A stretch of 64,000 nt of DNA from Bifidobacterium ruminantium DSM 6489 (GCF_000770925.1 NZ_JDTK01000012.1:23610-87609); one strand, 5' to 3'. Counted from the stretch's first letter, positions 53,626-63,463 are shown. The notes: generated by a model not told the origin, from the sequence alone. Translations and numbers: made by a program.

Positions 53626-54559
53626 CGGCGCTCACCCATTCCAGTCGAGTGTCATTGACCAGCATGTGGCATATGCCTTTCTTCTCCGCGGCTTTGACGA
53701 TGGTTGGAAAACGGGTGATGACGGAACCGGAAAGGGGAAGAATCGCAGCTTGGTTCAAGGTTGCCAGCATTCTGGCCAGCCCATCGTCATATTCTTCGTT
53801 GCATACGTCGCAGACTCCATCGTAGAGGTCGTCTTTCATCGCATGGAACTCGGTTTCACCATCATCGATGGCATCTCTCATGTTCCGCCGCAGTCCTTCT
53901 GCATTGTAAAAATGCCCACGCTGCCGGTCATATTCCTTGCGCTGTCGGTCGGGCAAATCATCTCGGGACCGGATTTGCCTGTGCAAGTGTTCGGCGTAGG
54001 CCGATTCCATTTGTGCAAGATACGTTCTTTCCACATTGAAATCCGGTGATTCTGGTGGGGATGGAGATTTCCGCCATGCCACGGCTGAACGCCCAAGATG
54101 GAGCTTCCCTGATGAGATGTGTCCTTCGGCCAGCGGCAGATCATCCAGCAATTCAAATTCCGGCTGAAATGCGGTGCCGTCCACCAGAAGATCACGATTG
54201 TCGGCATTCGCTTCCAAGATCTCGAACAGCCAAGTGCTCACTGCGGATGGGAGTTTGTCAATTGACGAGGCTTTGATGTTCACCTGACCGAGACAACGCT
54301 GAAACTGCGATAGCGCGTCAATACCAATATCGTCAAACAGGCTTTCCACTCGGGCCTTATCCAGATGCTGAAAGAATTCAGAGGCCTTCCATTGCGGTAG
54401 TTTTCTGCATCCGTTGAAGAACTTCACCAAATCCGTTTGGTTGATACCCGCCCATACGCCTTCATTGATTGCCGTCTTCGCCTTTGAATAGTGCCTTTTG
54501 TTTACGTCTGATGTGTCTGTTGCGCTTGATTCAAGGATGACATCGAAGAAATCTTTCAT
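53618..54559 (-). CDS. ABC three-component system effector/C-terminal-domain protein
   Basis: A 313-residue protein. The C-terminal ~100 residues carry the conserved block of ABC-3C effector partners: 'FHAMKDDLYDGVCDVCNEEY', 'GLARMLATLNQAAI', 'AAEKKGICHMLVNDTRLEWV'. The N-terminal ~150 residues are helical ('FFDVILESSATDTSDVNKRH') and do not reveal an enzymatic motif. In such systems this subunit is thought to act on invading nucleic acid once the ATPase detects it. It is the first gene of the operon and is coupled to the middle component by overlap. ATG 54559 has a modest AAAGGG site. Confidence 0.6.
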   Translation of the reverse strand: MKDFFDVILESSATDTSDVNKRHYSKAKTAINEGVWAGINQTDLVKFFNGCRKLPQWKASEFFQHLDKARVESLFDDIGIDALSQFQRCLGQVNIKASSIDKLPSAVSTWLFEILEANADNRDLLVDGTAFQPEFELLDDLPLAEGHISSGKLHLGRSAVAWRKSPSPPESPDFNVERTYLAQMESAYAEHLHRQIRSRDDLPDRQRKEYDRQRGHFYNAEGLRRNMRDAIDDGETEFHAMKDDLYDGVCDVCNEEYDDGLARMLATLNQAAILPLSGSVITRFPTIVKAAEKKGICHMLVNDTRLEWVSADE

Positions 54560-54571
54560 GAACCCTTTTTT

Positions 54572-54664
54572 CTATGTGCTGATTCCGCGGCTTTCCCCAC
54601 TGACGTAGGGCCGAACGAATGTGCAGAACACTCCCAAAGCATATGTGCCGTTGGGCTTATCCAT
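54572..54664 (-). CDS. Candidate 30-residue leader or small protein
   Basis: ATG 54664 is preceded by GGCGAGGAGGAGACGAACG, an unusually strong ribosome site. The frame reads MDKPNGTYALGVFCTFVRPY-VSGESRGIST and stops 12 bp before the ABC-3C effector start. It could couple translation into that operon or be a truncated gene. No family is recognised. Confidence 0.35.
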   Translation of the reverse strand: MDKPNGTYALGVFCTFVRPYVSGESRGIST

Positions 54665-55131
54665 CGTTCGTCTCCTCCTCGCCTTACGTCGTCTTATTTC
54701 GTCTTCGGTTCTGATAGGTCAATTTCCTACGATGAAAACAGATGCGGATGAAGCCTTGTCATTACTGGAATTACGGCCAGTATACGACGAATCAGCCGCA
54801 TTCGTTTCGGAACTCTGCCGAATGGCGAAAGGAGATGGACATGTAAATCAGTTACGACCGTGAATTCTTATTGCTAAGGCTCGTATTCGGAAACGGCCGT
54901 TCGAATATCAGTGACTTATGTATGGCGTAATCGCTGTCTGCATTTTTACTCCACGGCGAAGCTGGCTGTGGTTCACAATCCGTTTTGAGACCTGCTTATC
55001 GATATCGGGCGAGATGCCGTCTGTCAGTGTGCATATAACTGGCAGACACATCTCGCTTCATTGTTTTCAAGGCTGGTCTCATATTGCGTCAGCAGGTCTT
55101 GAGCAACTTTATATGAGCAAGGCCCAAGAAC
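54665..55131. other. Divergent intergenic region of island 2
   Basis: Holds one plus-strand open frame from ATG 54732 to 54863 (43 residues, 'SLLELRPVYDESAAFVSEL') that looks protein-like but has no ribosome site. A long imperfect hairpin lies at 55009-55056. I see nothing else. It probably contains the promoters of the ABC-3C operon and of the regulator gene at 55132. Confidence 0.4.
55009..55056. repeat. Imperfect 18-bp hairpin before the sigma-like gene
   Basis: GCGAGATGCCGTCTGTCAG (55009-55027) pairs with CTGGCAGACACATCTCGC (55039-55056) apart from one bulge and one G-T pair. It lies 75 bp upstream of the start codon at 55132. It may be a terminator of an earlier transcript or a leader structure. 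Confidence 0.5.
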
Positions 55132-55722
55132 ATGAAGCTTGTTTTTAAGCATGAGACCCCTATTGCGGGCAATGCATCCGTTACTGAAACATATGAACTT
55201 ACCCAGGAGGAACTGCTTCCGATGATTAGACGCGATCGTGCGCTGCGTGCTGCGGCTGAACACCGCGACGAAGAAGAGCTGGAATTCCGTGCGCCGCAAT
55301 GCATTTTGCAGGAACTCTGGAATGCCGAAGAGCGTGTGGCGCACTCCTGTCACCGTTCCGATCGCGTTGGTGGAAGCGCATGGTCGTATGAGGAAATAGC
55401 CGGCATCAACCGTGAACCGCAAGAGCATTCGTTATCTCCGGAAGAGCTGCTCATCGAATACGAGACGGCACAAGAACGGGAGCAAGCCGCTCGTCGGGTT
55501 CTTGAAGCTTTGCGGACGCTTCCCGATGGACAGCGGAAAGCTGTGGAAAATGTGTGCTTCCGCAACCTATCCCAATCCGATGTAGCTCGCAGTAGTGGGA
55601 TTTCACGTGCAGCCGTTTCCAAACAAATCAATGCTGCTATCAAGAAACTGCGGCGAGTCTGCGACGTATCTGTGAAAGTACGATCGCTTCAAGGTGACTC
55701 TGACTTGACTGCATCGAAATAA
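55132..55722 (+). CDS. Sigma-70 region 4-like / ArpU-type regulator
   Basis: A 196-residue protein (MKLVFKHETPIAGNASVTET). The C-terminal ~85 residues fit sigma region 4 or phage ArpU-like regulators: 'RVLEALRTLPDGQRKAVENV' then the HTH 'LSQSDVARSSGISRAAVSKQ'. The N-terminal part lacks a clear region 2, so it is unlikely to be a complete sigma factor. GC content is lower than in core genes. It probably regulates mobile-element or defence genes in this island. Confidence 0.6.
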   Translation: MKLVFKHETPIAGNASVTETYELTQEELLPMIRRDRALRAAAEHRDEEELEFRAPQCILQELWNAEERVAHSCHRSDRVGGSAWSYEEIAGINREPQEHSLSPEELLIEYETAQEREQAARRVLEALRTLPDGQRKAVENVCFRNLSQSDVARSSGISRAAVSKQINAAIKKLRRVCDVSVKVRSLQGDSDLTASK

Positions 55723-56074
55723 TCTGGAGGCAGGCAACGTGGTATTCGTTTCAGCATTCTCCATACTCGGGAAATCGTTTCGGCGGATGCCGAAGCGTTA
55801 CCCGAAAAAACAGACGATATGACAGCAAATAAGACAGTGGGCAGTGGGTCGTTGCCGTGGACGTATTGGCTATGGAGATGGAGACCTCGGTCCCTTTGTA
55901 AAAAGACCTGTTTTCAACTGGATTTGCGGACCGGAGGTGCGCATTCCAGCCACAGAGGCCATGGGCGACATCGATTTCGGGGAATGACATCCGCTGTGTG
56001 AACCCCTGATATGGCGATGGCCCCGACAGTATGAAACACACCGACGGGGCCATCACCTTGGCTTATGCGAAGCG
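55723..56074. other. Interval between the sigma-like gene and secA
   Basis: No supportable gene. The only structure is the secA-side hairpin GATGGCCCCG / CGGGGCCATC (56016-56025 with 56045-56054, 19-nt loop), a probable terminator for secA on the minus strand. Confidence 0.5.
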
Positions 56075-58951
56075 TCACGCCTCATTCTGGCCATGGCACA
56101 TCTTGTACTTACGACCGGAACCGCACGGGCACTGGGCGTTCTTGCCGGTTCCCGGGAAGGTGCGACCATCGGCCCACGGGGAGTGCAGCTCCTCGCTCTT
56201 CGGACGCTTGTTGGCCGGAACCTTGCCTTCGGCGTGGCTGATCGGCTGCATGCCGACAATGCCCTTCTCGTTCTTCTGCTCATCGGCCAGCTCATCGATG
56301 GTGGTCTTTTCGGCCTCATCATCGGTCTCCGGCTCGCTCGGAGCGGACTCTCCCGTGGCAGCGGCCTCGCCATCCAGACCCATCACGGCTTCGGCGGCGT
56401 TCACCGCCTCGTCCTCGTCGGATTCGGTGGATTCGTCCTCGGTCATGGCCACACGGTCGATGTCCACATGGAACAGCAGCTGGATAGTCTCCTCCTTGAT
56501 GGCTTCGATCATGGAGTTGTACATCTGGTAGCCTTCACGCTGGTATTCGACCAGCGGGTCGCGCTGGCCCATACCGCGCAGGCCGATGCCGTCCTTGAGA
56601 TAGTCCATCTCGTAGAGGTGTTCACGCCACTTGCGGTCGAGCACGGCGAGCACCACGCGGCGCTCGAGCTGGCGCAGGCCTTCGCTGCCGAGCTTGTCTT
56701 CGAAATCGGAGTACTGGTCCTTGGCGTCGGAGACGATGAGCTCCTTCAGGGCCTCAACGGCCTTGTCGCCCTTGAGCTTGTCGACGGCGTCCTTGGCCGC
56801 TTCCTGCTCCACGGCGATCGGGTACACGGAGGAGATGGCCTTGAACAGACCGTCCCAATCCCAATCGGTCGGCTTGTCGGAACCGTTGTTGGCGCCCTTG
56901 ATGTAGCTCAGCACGGTGTCGTCGATGAACCTGAGGATGTCCTCGTGGATATCGGCGCCCTTCAGCACGGACTGGCGTTCGGCGTAGATGACGGTACGCT
57001 GCTTGTTCATCACGTCATCGTACTTCAGCACGTTCTTACGGATTTCGAAGTTACGCGATTCGACGGCCTTCTGTGCGGTGCGCACGCCCTTGGAAACGCT
57101 CTTGGCTTCGATCGGCTCGCCTTCCGGCATGCCCTTGGCCATGACACGCGCCACCAGCTGGGTGTTGAACAGACGCATCAGATCGTCTTCGAGGGACAGG
57201 TAGAAACGGGATTCACCCGGATCTCCCTGACGGCCGGAACGGCCGCGCAGCTGGTTGTCGATACGGCGGGATTCGTGGCGCTCGGTGCCGAGCACGTACA
57301 GACCGCCAAGCTTGACGACTTCCTCGTGCTCGTCCTTGACCTGGTCCTTGATTTCGGCCAAGGTTCCCGGCCAACGCTTCTCGTACTCGTCCGGAGTGTC
57401 ATCCGGAGAATAGCCTTCGGACTTGAGCTTCGCATCGGCGAGGAACTCGACGTTGCCGCCGAGCATGATATCGGTACCACGGCCTGCCATGTTGGTGGCC
57501 ACGGTGACGGCGCCCTTGCGACCGGCGACGGCCACGACCGCGGCTTCCTTGTCATGCTGCTTCGCGTTCAGCACCTGATGCGGGATCTTGGCCACATCAA
57601 GCAGGGTGGACACGACTTCAGAGGATTCCACGGATGCGGTGCCCAGCAGGACCGGCTGGCCCTTCTTGTGGCGCTTGGCCACGTCACGCACGATGGCGGC
57701 GAGCTTCTCCTTCTTGGTGCGGAAGATCAGATCGTCCTTGTCCTCGCGGATCATCGGCTTGTTGGTTGGGATGGGCAGCACGCCAAGCTTGTAGGTGCCC
57801 ATGAACTCGGCGGCTTCGGTCTCCGCCGTACCGGTCATGCCGGCCAGCTTGTCGTACATGCGGAAGTAGTTCTGCAGGGTGATGGTGGCGAAGGTCTGGT
57901 TTTCGGCCTTGACCTCCACGCCTTCCTTGGCTTCGATGGCTTGGTGCAGACCCTCGTTGTAACGGCGGCCCGGCAGGATACGTCCGGTGTGCTCGTCGAC
58001 GATGAGCACTTCGCCGCCGGTCACGACGTAGTCGCGGTCACGCAGGAACAGCTCCTTGGCCTTGATGGCGTTGTTCAGGTAGCCGATCAATGCGGTGTTG
58101 TTGGGCTCGTACAGGTTGTCGATGCCGAGATAGTCCTCGACCTTGGTGATGCCCGGATCAAGGATGCCGACGACCTTCTTCTTCTCGTCGACCTCGTAGT
58201 CCTCGTCACGGTTGAGCTTCAGAACCAGGCGCGCGAACTGGCGGTACCAGCGGGTCACGTCGCCCTCGGCCGGACCGGAGATGATCAACGGGGTACGCGC
58301 CTCGTCGATGAGGATGGAATCAACCTCATCGACGATGGCAAAATGGTGGCCGCGCTGCACAAGGTCGGACTTCTCCCATGCCATGTTGTCACGCAAATAA
58401 TCGAAGCCGAACTCGTTGTTGGTGCCATAGGTGATGTCCGCGTTGTACTGCTTGCGGCGCTCCGGCGGCTTCTGGTTTGTGATGATGCAGCCGGTGCTCA
58501 TGCCGAGGAAACGATAGACACGTCCCATCAGCTCGGCCTGGTAGCTGGCCAGATAGTCGTTGACGGTGACGACGTGGACGCCCTTGCCTTCAAGCGCGTT
58601 CAGATATGCGGGCAGCGTGGCCACCAAGGTCTTGCCTTCACCGGTTTTCATTTCGGCGATGTTGCCCCAGTGCAGTGCGGCACCACCCATGAGCTGCACG
58701 TCGAAGTGGCGCAGGCCCAAGGTGCGCTTGGAGGCCTCACGCACGGTGGCGAAGGCTTCCGGCATGAGCTTGTCGAGGGACTCGCCGTTTTCGATACGCT
58801 GCTTGAACTTGGCGGTCTGACCCTTGAGCTCCTCGTCATCAAGGGCCGCGATCTCATCTTCGAAGGCGTTGGTCGCCTTGGCCACGTTCTCGAGCTTCTT
58901 GATCTGTCGGCCTTCGCCCATGCGCAGGGCTTTGTCAACGATATCTACCAC
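56075..58951 (-). CDS. secA: Preprotein translocase ATPase SecA
   Basis: Motor of the Sec pathway, 958 residues. NBD1 motifs are '[18 protein letters not shown]' (Walker A) and '[20 protein letters not shown]' (DEVD). NBD2 shows '[18 protein letters not shown]' and '[28 protein letters not shown]'. The C-terminal zinc motif '[14 protein letters not shown]' is present, so SecB-like or lipid/ribosome contacts by the tail are conserved. The start is GTG 58951 ([14 protein letters not shown]), with GGGAG upstream. The frame runs 35 codons further without a ribosome site. Confidence 0.96.
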   Translation of the reverse strand: MVDIVDKALRMGEGRQIKKLENVAKATNAFEDEIAALDDEELKGQTAKFKQRIENGESLDKLMPEAFATVREASKRTLGLRHFDVQLMGGAALHWGNIAEMKTGEGKTLVATLPAYLNALEGKGVHVVTVNDYLASYQAELMGRVYRFLGMSTGCIITNQKPPERRKQYNADITYGTNNEFGFDYLRDNMAWEKSDLVQRGHHFAIVDEVDSILIDEARTPLIISGPAEGDVTRWYRQFARLVLKLNRDEDYEVDEKKKVVGILDPGITKVEDYLGIDNLYEPNNTALIGYLNNAIKAKELFLRDRDYVVTGGEVLIVDEHTGRILPGRRYNEGLHQAIEAKEGVEVKAENQTFATITLQNYFRMYDKLAGMTGTAETEAAEFMGTYKLGVLPIPTNKPMIREDKDDLIFRTKKEKLAAIVRDVAKRHKKGQPVLLGTASVESSEVVSTLLDVAKIPHQVLNAKQHDKEAAVVAVAGRKGAVTVATNMAGRGTDIMLGGNVEFLADAKLKSEGYSPDDTPDEYEKRWPGTLAEIKDQVKDEHEEVVKLGGLYVLGTERHESRRIDNQLRGRSGRQGDPGESRFYLSLEDDLMRLFNTQLVARVMAKGMPEGEPIEAKSVSKGVRTAQKAVESRNFEIRKNVLKYDDVMNKQRTVIYAERQSVLKGADIHEDILRFIDDTVLSYIKGANNGSDKPTDWDWDGLFKAISSVYPIAVEQEAAKDAVDKLKGDKAVEALKELIVSDAKDQYSDFEDKLGSEGLRQLERRVVLAVLDRKWREHLYEMDYLKDGIGLRGMGQRDPLVEYQREGYQMYNSMIEAIKEETIQLLFHVDIDRVAMTEDESTESDEDEAVNAAEAVMGLDGEAAATGESAPSEPETDDEAEKTTIDELADEQKNEKGIVGMQPISHAEGKVPANKRPKSEELHSPWADGRTFPGTGKNAQCPCGSGRKYKMCHGQNEA

Positions 58952-59118
58952 AATCACTCCCTTTGTGTATGGTGACTTTCCTTGACCGAGAATAGTCGCT
59001 TCCTTGCGATTCTCGAAAAATTCCGTCCATTTTACGTAAGTTTTTGCATGTCGCATCGTTCAAGCGGACAGATTCGCTTAGACACTTTCCGCATGTGCAA
59101 ACATAACGTGCAAACACA

Positions 59119-59151
59119 AGAGGATCCGTGCAACATGTGCACGGATCCTCT
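59119..59151 (-). terminator. Terminator of hpf
   Basis: Perfect 14-bp arms AGAGGATCCGTGCA / TGCACGGATCCTCT with a 5-nt loop, 25 bp past the hpf stop. Confidence 0.8.
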
Positions 59152-59175
59152 CGGAATGTTCAGATACTTACAGGC

Positions 59176-59841
59176 TCACTTCTTCTTGGCTACGTTCTCC
59201 GGGGTGTCGATTTCGAAGACGCCATAGCTCCAGCCGTGACGACGGTAGACGACGGACGGACGTCCGGTCTCCTTGTTCACGAACAGGAAGAAGTCGTGAC
59301 CGATCAGCTCCATCTCGTACAGAGCCTCGTCGATGGTCATCGGCTCAGCGATATGCAGCTTGCGACGGATGACGATCGGGGTGTCGCCAACCTGGACTTC
59401 GACGGACTCTCCGGGACCAAGATCGGCGGAGACGGCATCGGCTGGGCTGTTGTTCGGCTCCTCCGGCTCCGGCTCCTCGACCGCGGCGGGCTCGACCGGA
59501 CCCAGATCGACCGGGACGGGGTCGGTGTAGCCGCGACGGTGATCCTTGCGTCGGTCGCGCGTACGGCGCAGACGGAGGGTCAGCTTGTCAAGAGCCAGAT
59601 CCAAGGCGCTGAACTCGTCGGCGCTGGACGCTTCGGCGCGCACCACGGTACGACCTGCGATGACGGTGATTTCAACGCGCTTGGCGGTATCGGCCTGGCG
59701 CGGATTGCCCTCATGGGACAGCACGATCTGGGCACGCTGCGCATCCGGGGCGATAGCGGTCACACGATTCATCTTGCTTTCGACAACGTCACGGAACCTT
59801 TGCTTGATCTGCGTATGACGTCCGGTAACGACGATTTCCAT
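59176..59841 (-). CDS. hpf: Ribosome hibernation-promoting factor, long form
   Basis: A 221-residue protein that dimerises 70S ribosomes into inactive 100S particles. The N-terminal ~105 residues are the HPF/YfiA domain ('MEIVVTGRHTQIKQRFRDVV', 'ALDLALDKLTLRLRRTRDRRK'). After an acidic Pro/Glu linker comes the C-terminal dimerisation domain ('KPMTIDEALYEMELIGHDFF'-like stretch and 'VNKETGRPSVVYRRHGWSYG'). The start is ATG 59841 behind GGGAGGTTCAC. It lies upstream of secA on the same strand, a common actinobacterial order. Confidence 0.92.
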   Translation of the reverse strand: MEIVVTGRHTQIKQRFRDVVESKMNRVTAIAPDAQRAQIVLSHEGNPRQADTAKRVEITVIAGRTVVRAEASSADEFSALDLALDKLTLRLRRTRDRRKDHRRGYTDPVPVDLGPVEPAAVEEPEPEEPNNSPADAVSADLGPGESVEVQVGDTPIVIRRKLHIAEPMTIDEALYEMELIGHDFFLFVNKETGRPSVVYRRHGWSYGVFEIDTPENVAKKK

Positions 59842-59983
59842 GTGAACCTCCCTAGAGTCAAGCGGTTTCACCCGCTATATACGGACCAACCAGCTGCATC
59901 GCTGCTTGGTAGTCATCATTGTAGCCATAAGATCATCGATTTGAGGCATGACGCCCCGAGAAAAACAAAAGTTTTTTTACGCT

Positions 59984-60013
59984 TTGCTTTCGGCCATTCT
60001 CTTGCTATAATTG
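59984..60013 (+). promoter_or_regulatory. Promoter of RNase P RNA
   Basis: TTGCTT (59984-59989), 18-bp spacer, TATAAT (60008-60013), about ten bases before the RNA 5' end. A near-consensus sigma-70 promoter, as expected for a stable RNA. Confidence 0.8.
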
Positions 60014-60022
60014 TGCGTTTGA

Positions 60023-60379
60023 GACCTCTTGATGGCCGCGACCGGCTTTGCCGGTTGAGGAACTTCCGGGCTCCATAGAGCACGATGGCGGATAACGTCC
60101 GCCCAGGGTGACCTGAGAGATAGCGCAGCAGAGAACAGACCGCCTTATCGGTTTAGGCCGGTGGGTAAGGGTGAAACGGTGGTGTAAGAGACCACCGGGC
60201 CGCTGGTGACAGTGGGCCGCATGGCAAGCCTCATCGGGAGCAAGGCCAAGCAGAAGGCGTCTGAGGACTGCTCGTCCGAAGCCTTCGGGTAGGCTGCTAG
60301 AGCCTGACGGCAACGTCAGGTCGAGATGGATGGCCATCCGTGCCTTTGGCACGACAGAACCCGGGGTATAAGAGGTCTC
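60023..60379 (+). ncRNA. rnpB: RNase P RNA, bacterial class A
   Basis: Catalytic RNA that trims tRNA 5' ends. The ends GAGACCTCTT and AAGAGGTCTC pair to form P1. Conserved blocks are present: 'GAGGAACTTCCGGGCTCC' in CR-I, 'AGGGTGAAACGGTG', 'GAGACCACCGG' and 'GACAGAACCCGG..TATAAGAGG' at the 3' end. The length, ~357 nt, fits the class A RNA. The CR-I block has AACTTCC where most bacteria have AAAGTCC. Confidence 0.95.
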
Positions 60380-60439
60380 ATTTCCCTTTCTTTCCTTCGA
60401 TTCCCGGGACAATTCACCTTGGTCGTCCAGCTACCGACT

Positions 60440-61138
60440 TCAGTCGAACAGCTCTTGCGCCACCTGCCGCAGAATGTCGGGATTATGGCCTTTCCTTCCA
60501 CCGGCGCTCCAGAAACGACGCTTGCGCACATCACAATCCATTCCAGTGGTTTTTCGCGCGGTTCTACGACCCAATTCCCACGCGGCTTCGGAGAACACGC
60601 CTTCGGCCTCCGCCTCATCGCAGACATGCTGCGCGAGTCCGCGGTCAACGCCCTTACGGATAAGTTCCATGACCGCTCCTCTTCGTCCCATGAGACGAGA
60701 TGCGCAATAGCGTACAGCGGATTGCGCATAGGCCTCATCGTTAATCAACTGAACCCTTTCCAGGCGGTCGATGACGTCATCGACCACTTCGATCGCGTAT
60801 CCTTTACCGACGAGTCTCTCGCGCAAAGCGCCAGAGGGACGGGGCGCGGCATCCAGCAATCGGAGCGCGGCCTCTCGGCACGAATCGAGGTCATTGGGGT
60901 CCGGCATCGCCCTTTCTGAGCCACGATTCGCGACACGCCCAGCGTGTCGCGCGTGTCGCGATGCCTTCGGCGTGTTTGCGCTGCCAGCGAACTCATCGGA
61001 TCTTCCGAAATCCATCCAACGCGATCGGAGCTGATCGGATGCGCCCTTCGCATCCATGCCAAAAGGGACAGGGTCCCCAGCATCGGTCGAAGCCGGCTGA
61101 AGACCCTGTTCCTTAAGAAAGCTTTCGGCGTCGATCAT
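60440..61138 (-). CDS. recX: Regulatory protein RecX
   Basis: Binds and controls RecA filaments. 232 residues. The C-terminal ~150 residues are the three-helix repeats of RecX ('ALRLLDAAPRPSGALRERLVGKGY', 'VVDDVIDRLERVQLINDEAYAQSAV', 'MGRRGAVMELIRKGV'). The N-terminal ~80 residues are polar and not part of the known fold. It starts three bases after the recA stop, as in most actinobacteria, so expression follows recA. Confidence 0.93.
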   Translation of the reverse strand: MIDAESFLKEQGLQPASTDAGDPVPFGMDAKGASDQLRSRWMDFGRSDEFAGSANTPKASRHARHAGRVANRGSERAMPDPNDLDSCREAALRLLDAAPRPSGALRERLVGKGYAIEVVDDVIDRLERVQLINDEAYAQSAVRYCASRLMGRRGAVMELIRKGVDRGLAQHVCDEAEAEGVFSEAAWELGRRTARKTTGMDCDVRKRRFWSAGGRKGHNPDILRQVAQELFD

Positions 61139-61141
61139 ATG

Positions 61142-62308
61142 TCACGCCTTGGCATCCGTTTTGGATGTCTTAGACGCCACCTTGTCCGTACCGGCTTTTT
61201 CCTTGCCGCAGGAAGGCGATTCCGCGTTGTCCTCGGCACCATCCTCTGCGAATTGATCAGTGGGCTTAATCAGCCCGAACGCCGTTTTGACCTTGTTCTC
61301 GATCTCCTCCGTGAGTTCCGGATTGTCCTTGAGGAATTGACGCACGTTCTCGCGTCCCTGTCCCAGCTGATCGCCCTCATAGGTGAACCACGAGCCGGAC
61401 TTCTTGACGACGTTGGCCTGCAAGGCCATATCGAGCACGGAACCTTCTTTGGAAATGCCCTCGCCATAAAGCACATCGAATTCGGCCGTCTTGAAGGGCG
61501 GAGCCATCTTGTTCTTGACCACCTTGACCTTGGTGCGGTTGCCCACGGCCTCATCCCCGTTCTTGATGGTCTGGATACGGCGTATATCCATACGCACGGA
61601 GGCATAGAACTTCAGAGCCTTGCCGCCGGTGGTGGTTTCCGGATTGCCGAAGAACACGCCGATCTTCTCACGAAGCTGGTTGATGAAGATGGCGGTGGTG
61701 CCGGCCTGAGCCAGCGCACCGGTCATCTTGCGCAACGCCTGGCTCATCAGACGCGCCTGAAGACCGACGTGGCTGTCTCCCATCTCGCCTTCGATCTCCG
61801 CTTTCGGGACCAAGGCCGCGACGGAATCGATGACGATCACATCCAATGCGCCGGAGCGAATCAGCATGTCGGCGATCTCCAACGCCTGCTCGCCGTTATC
61901 AGGCTGGGAGACAATCAACGAATCGGTATCGACGCCCAATTTGCGGGCATAGACCGGGTCAAGCGCGTGTTCGGCATCGATGAAGGCCGCGACGCCACCA
62001 GCTCTCTGCGCATTCGCCACCACATGCAATGCCAGCGTGGTCTTGCCGGAGGATTCCGGACCGTAAATCTCCACGATTCGCCCCTTGGGCAGGCCGCCGA
62101 TGCCCAGCGCCATATCCAACGCCAAGGAACCGGTCGGAATGACTTCAACGTCCTGCTCCGGCCGATCGCCCAATCGCATGGCGGATCCCTTGCCGAAACT
62201 TTTCTCAACCTGCGCGAGCGCCGTATCGAGCGCGGCCTGACGGCGCGGATCGATTCCGTTCGCGGACTTGTTCTGTGCGGCGTTCTTCGCCGCGCTCGTC
62301 TGTGCCAT
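61142..62308 (-). CDS. recA: Recombinase A
   Basis: Homologous recombination and SOS coprotease, 388 residues. Walker A is '[12 protein letters not shown]', catalytic Glu in '[12 protein letters not shown]', Walker B '[11 protein letters not shown]', DNA-binding loop 2 near '[22 protein letters not shown]'. No intein is present. The C-terminal tail is acidic, then Lys/Thr-rich ('[17 protein letters not shown]'). The start is ATG 62308 behind AAGGAG. A LexA-type box lies ~220 bp upstream. Confidence 0.97.
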   Translation of the reverse strand: MAQTSAAKNAAQNKSANGIDPRRQAALDTALAQVEKSFGKGSAMRLGDRPEQDVEVIPTGSLALDMALGIGGLPKGRIVEIYGPESSGKTTLALHVVANAQRAGGVAAFIDAEHALDPVYARKLGVDTDSLIVSQPDNGEQALEIADMLIRSGALDVIVIDSVAALVPKAEIEGEMGDSHVGLQARLMSQALRKMTGALAQAGTTAIFINQLREKIGVFFGNPETTTGGKALKFYASVRMDIRRIQTIKNGDEAVGNRTKVKVVKNKMAPPFKTAEFDVLYGEGISKEGSVLDMALQANVVKKSGSWFTYEGDQLGQGRENVRQFLKDNPELTEEIENKVKTAFGLIKPTDQFAEDGAEDNAESPSCGKEKAGTDKVASKTSKTDAKA

Positions 62309-62503
62309 GGCTACTCCTTGTTGTTGTACCGAGACGAATGATGGCCTCACCGTAAAGCCATATCATCCATCCACGCAAGCCCAAACGACCCTTGTGGTCG
62401 GAGAACATACTCTTTGATGCGCCTCATGCTCATTTATCATGGAATTCCGCCATTCCGGAATCCTGAAAAAACAAGCGGCCGGCATCAATTAATCCGCATG
62501 TCC

Positions 62504-62541
62504 TGTGGATAACTATATCCCATCATACGAACATCTGTTCG
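62504..62541 (-). promoter_or_regulatory. recA promoter region: LexA box, -10 and overlapping DnaA-box-like 9-mer
   Basis: CGAACATCTGTTCG (62528-62541) fits the actinobacterial LexA box CGAAC-N4-GTTCG. Eleven bp further on, the minus strand reads TATAGT (62517-62512), a plausible -10, so LexA would cover the -35. TTATCCACA (62512-62504), a perfect DnaA-box 9-mer, abuts it. The remaining leader to the recA start shows no feature. Confidence 0.7.
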
Positions 62542-62568
62542 AAACCGGTGTTTCGCAACGAACGGCGT

Positions 62569-62802
62569 TCAGCGAACCGGCATCGGAGGAGCGTTATGAT
62601 CTTTGCCCCACCTTCTGGAATCGGGAATGTTCATCTGGTCGCACAGCACGTTCCACACCACACGGGGCTCCTCCCCCGCGGCCAGCGCCTCGATGGCCGT
62701 CATACCTTCCAACCTGTCGAGCACCTGGTCGTGCGCAAGCGCGCGCCCGTAGCTGCGCCCGAGCACCTCCTCAAGCAATTGCCAAAATTCACGTTCCTGC
62801 AC
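62569..62802 (-). CDS. DUF3046 small protein
   Basis: A 77-residue protein from GTG 62802 (VQEREFWQLLEEVLGRSYGRA), with the DUF3046 pattern E-F-W-x-x-x-E-E-V-x-G ... A-x-D-x-V-L ... A-L-A-A-G-E-x-x-x-x-V-W-x-x-x-C. It is found upstream of recA in most actinobacteria, and its role is unknown. TTG codons up to 62841 are in frame, but the homologous start suggests the GTG. The LexA box lies just downstream, before recA. Confidence 0.78.
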   Translation of the reverse strand: MQEREFWQLLEEVLGRSYGRALAHDQVLDRLEGMTAIEALAAGEEPRVVWNVLCDQMNIPDSRRWGKDHNAPPMPVR

Positions 62803-62844
62803 GGGTTCAAGTGTACTCAGCGAGCGCAACCACGCAACCAAATG

Positions 62845-62874
62845 AAAACGCCCGGCAACATAAGCTGCCAGACG
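62845..62874 (-). terminator. Terminator of the clgR-like gene
   Basis: Minus-strand hairpin CGTCTGGCAGC / GTTGCCGGGCG (two or three G-U pairs; plus strand 62864-62874 with 62849-62859) followed by TTTTC. Confidence 0.65.
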
Positions 62875-62892
62875 TTGACGATCCGATACGAG

Positions 62893-63402
62893 TCAGGCCG
62901 CAACCGAATCGAGGTAATCGGCGACCATACGCAGCATCTGCGCGGTGGAGACGCCAAGCGATTGGGCGATGGAGCTCAGAAGCTCGGAACTGGCCTCCTT
63001 CTGCCCACGTTCCACCTCGGACAGATACCCGAGGGACACTCCGGCCTTCTCACTGACTTCGCGCAATGTCTTGCGATCATGGGTGCGCAGGTCGCGCAAC
63101 ACATGACCGATCGCTTCGCGCAGCGAAACCTCCTTGGATCCTTCCGCCGTTTCCGTGGACGGAGATGCGGCATATGACCGCGCTTGGTCGCCGTCCTCTT
63201 CCTGCCACATGCGGGTCAACGCGGCCTGACGCTCGTCCTTGGCCCTTTTGGCGGCACGGGCTCGCAGCACCTGCTGCTGTGCGAACATCACCGCGCGGCG
63301 CTGGGCCGGGGTGAGCTCCCTGACACGGACATTGCCGCTTTGCACCGTGGGAGCCATCGCCTTGAGTTCCATCTGTTCCTTGGTGAGTGTCATCGCGTCC
63401 AT
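62893..63402 (-). CDS. ClgR-like XRE-family transcriptional regulator
   Basis: A 169-residue protein. The C-terminal domain is close to ClgR, the actinobacterial activator of clp protease genes: '[20 protein letters not shown]', HTH '[21 protein letters not shown]', then '[18 protein letters not shown]'. The N-terminal ~75 residues are basic and specific to this group. ATG 63402 ([10 protein letters not shown]) follows an AAAGGGG site. It lies between cinA and DUF3046-recA, the same neighbourhood as clgR in mycobacteria and corynebacteria. Confidence 0.82.
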   Translation of the reverse strand: MDAMTLTKEQMELKAMAPTVQSGNVRVRELTPAQRRAVMFAQQQVLRARAAKRAKDERQAALTRMWQEEDGDQARSYAASPSTETAEGSKEVSLREAIGHVLRDLRTHDRKTLREVSEKAGVSLGYLSEVERGQKEASSELLSSIAQSLGVSTAQMLRMVADYLDSVAA

Positions 63403-63463
63403 GCCGCCGGCCCCTTTCCTTGCGTTGCGTATATCCACTATGGTCAACACCCATGGTCGTCGA

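Noticed and set aside
56093..58975. Plus-strand open frame of 960 codons opposite secA
   Set aside because: Shadow of secA; Val/Leu/His-rich translation with no domain.
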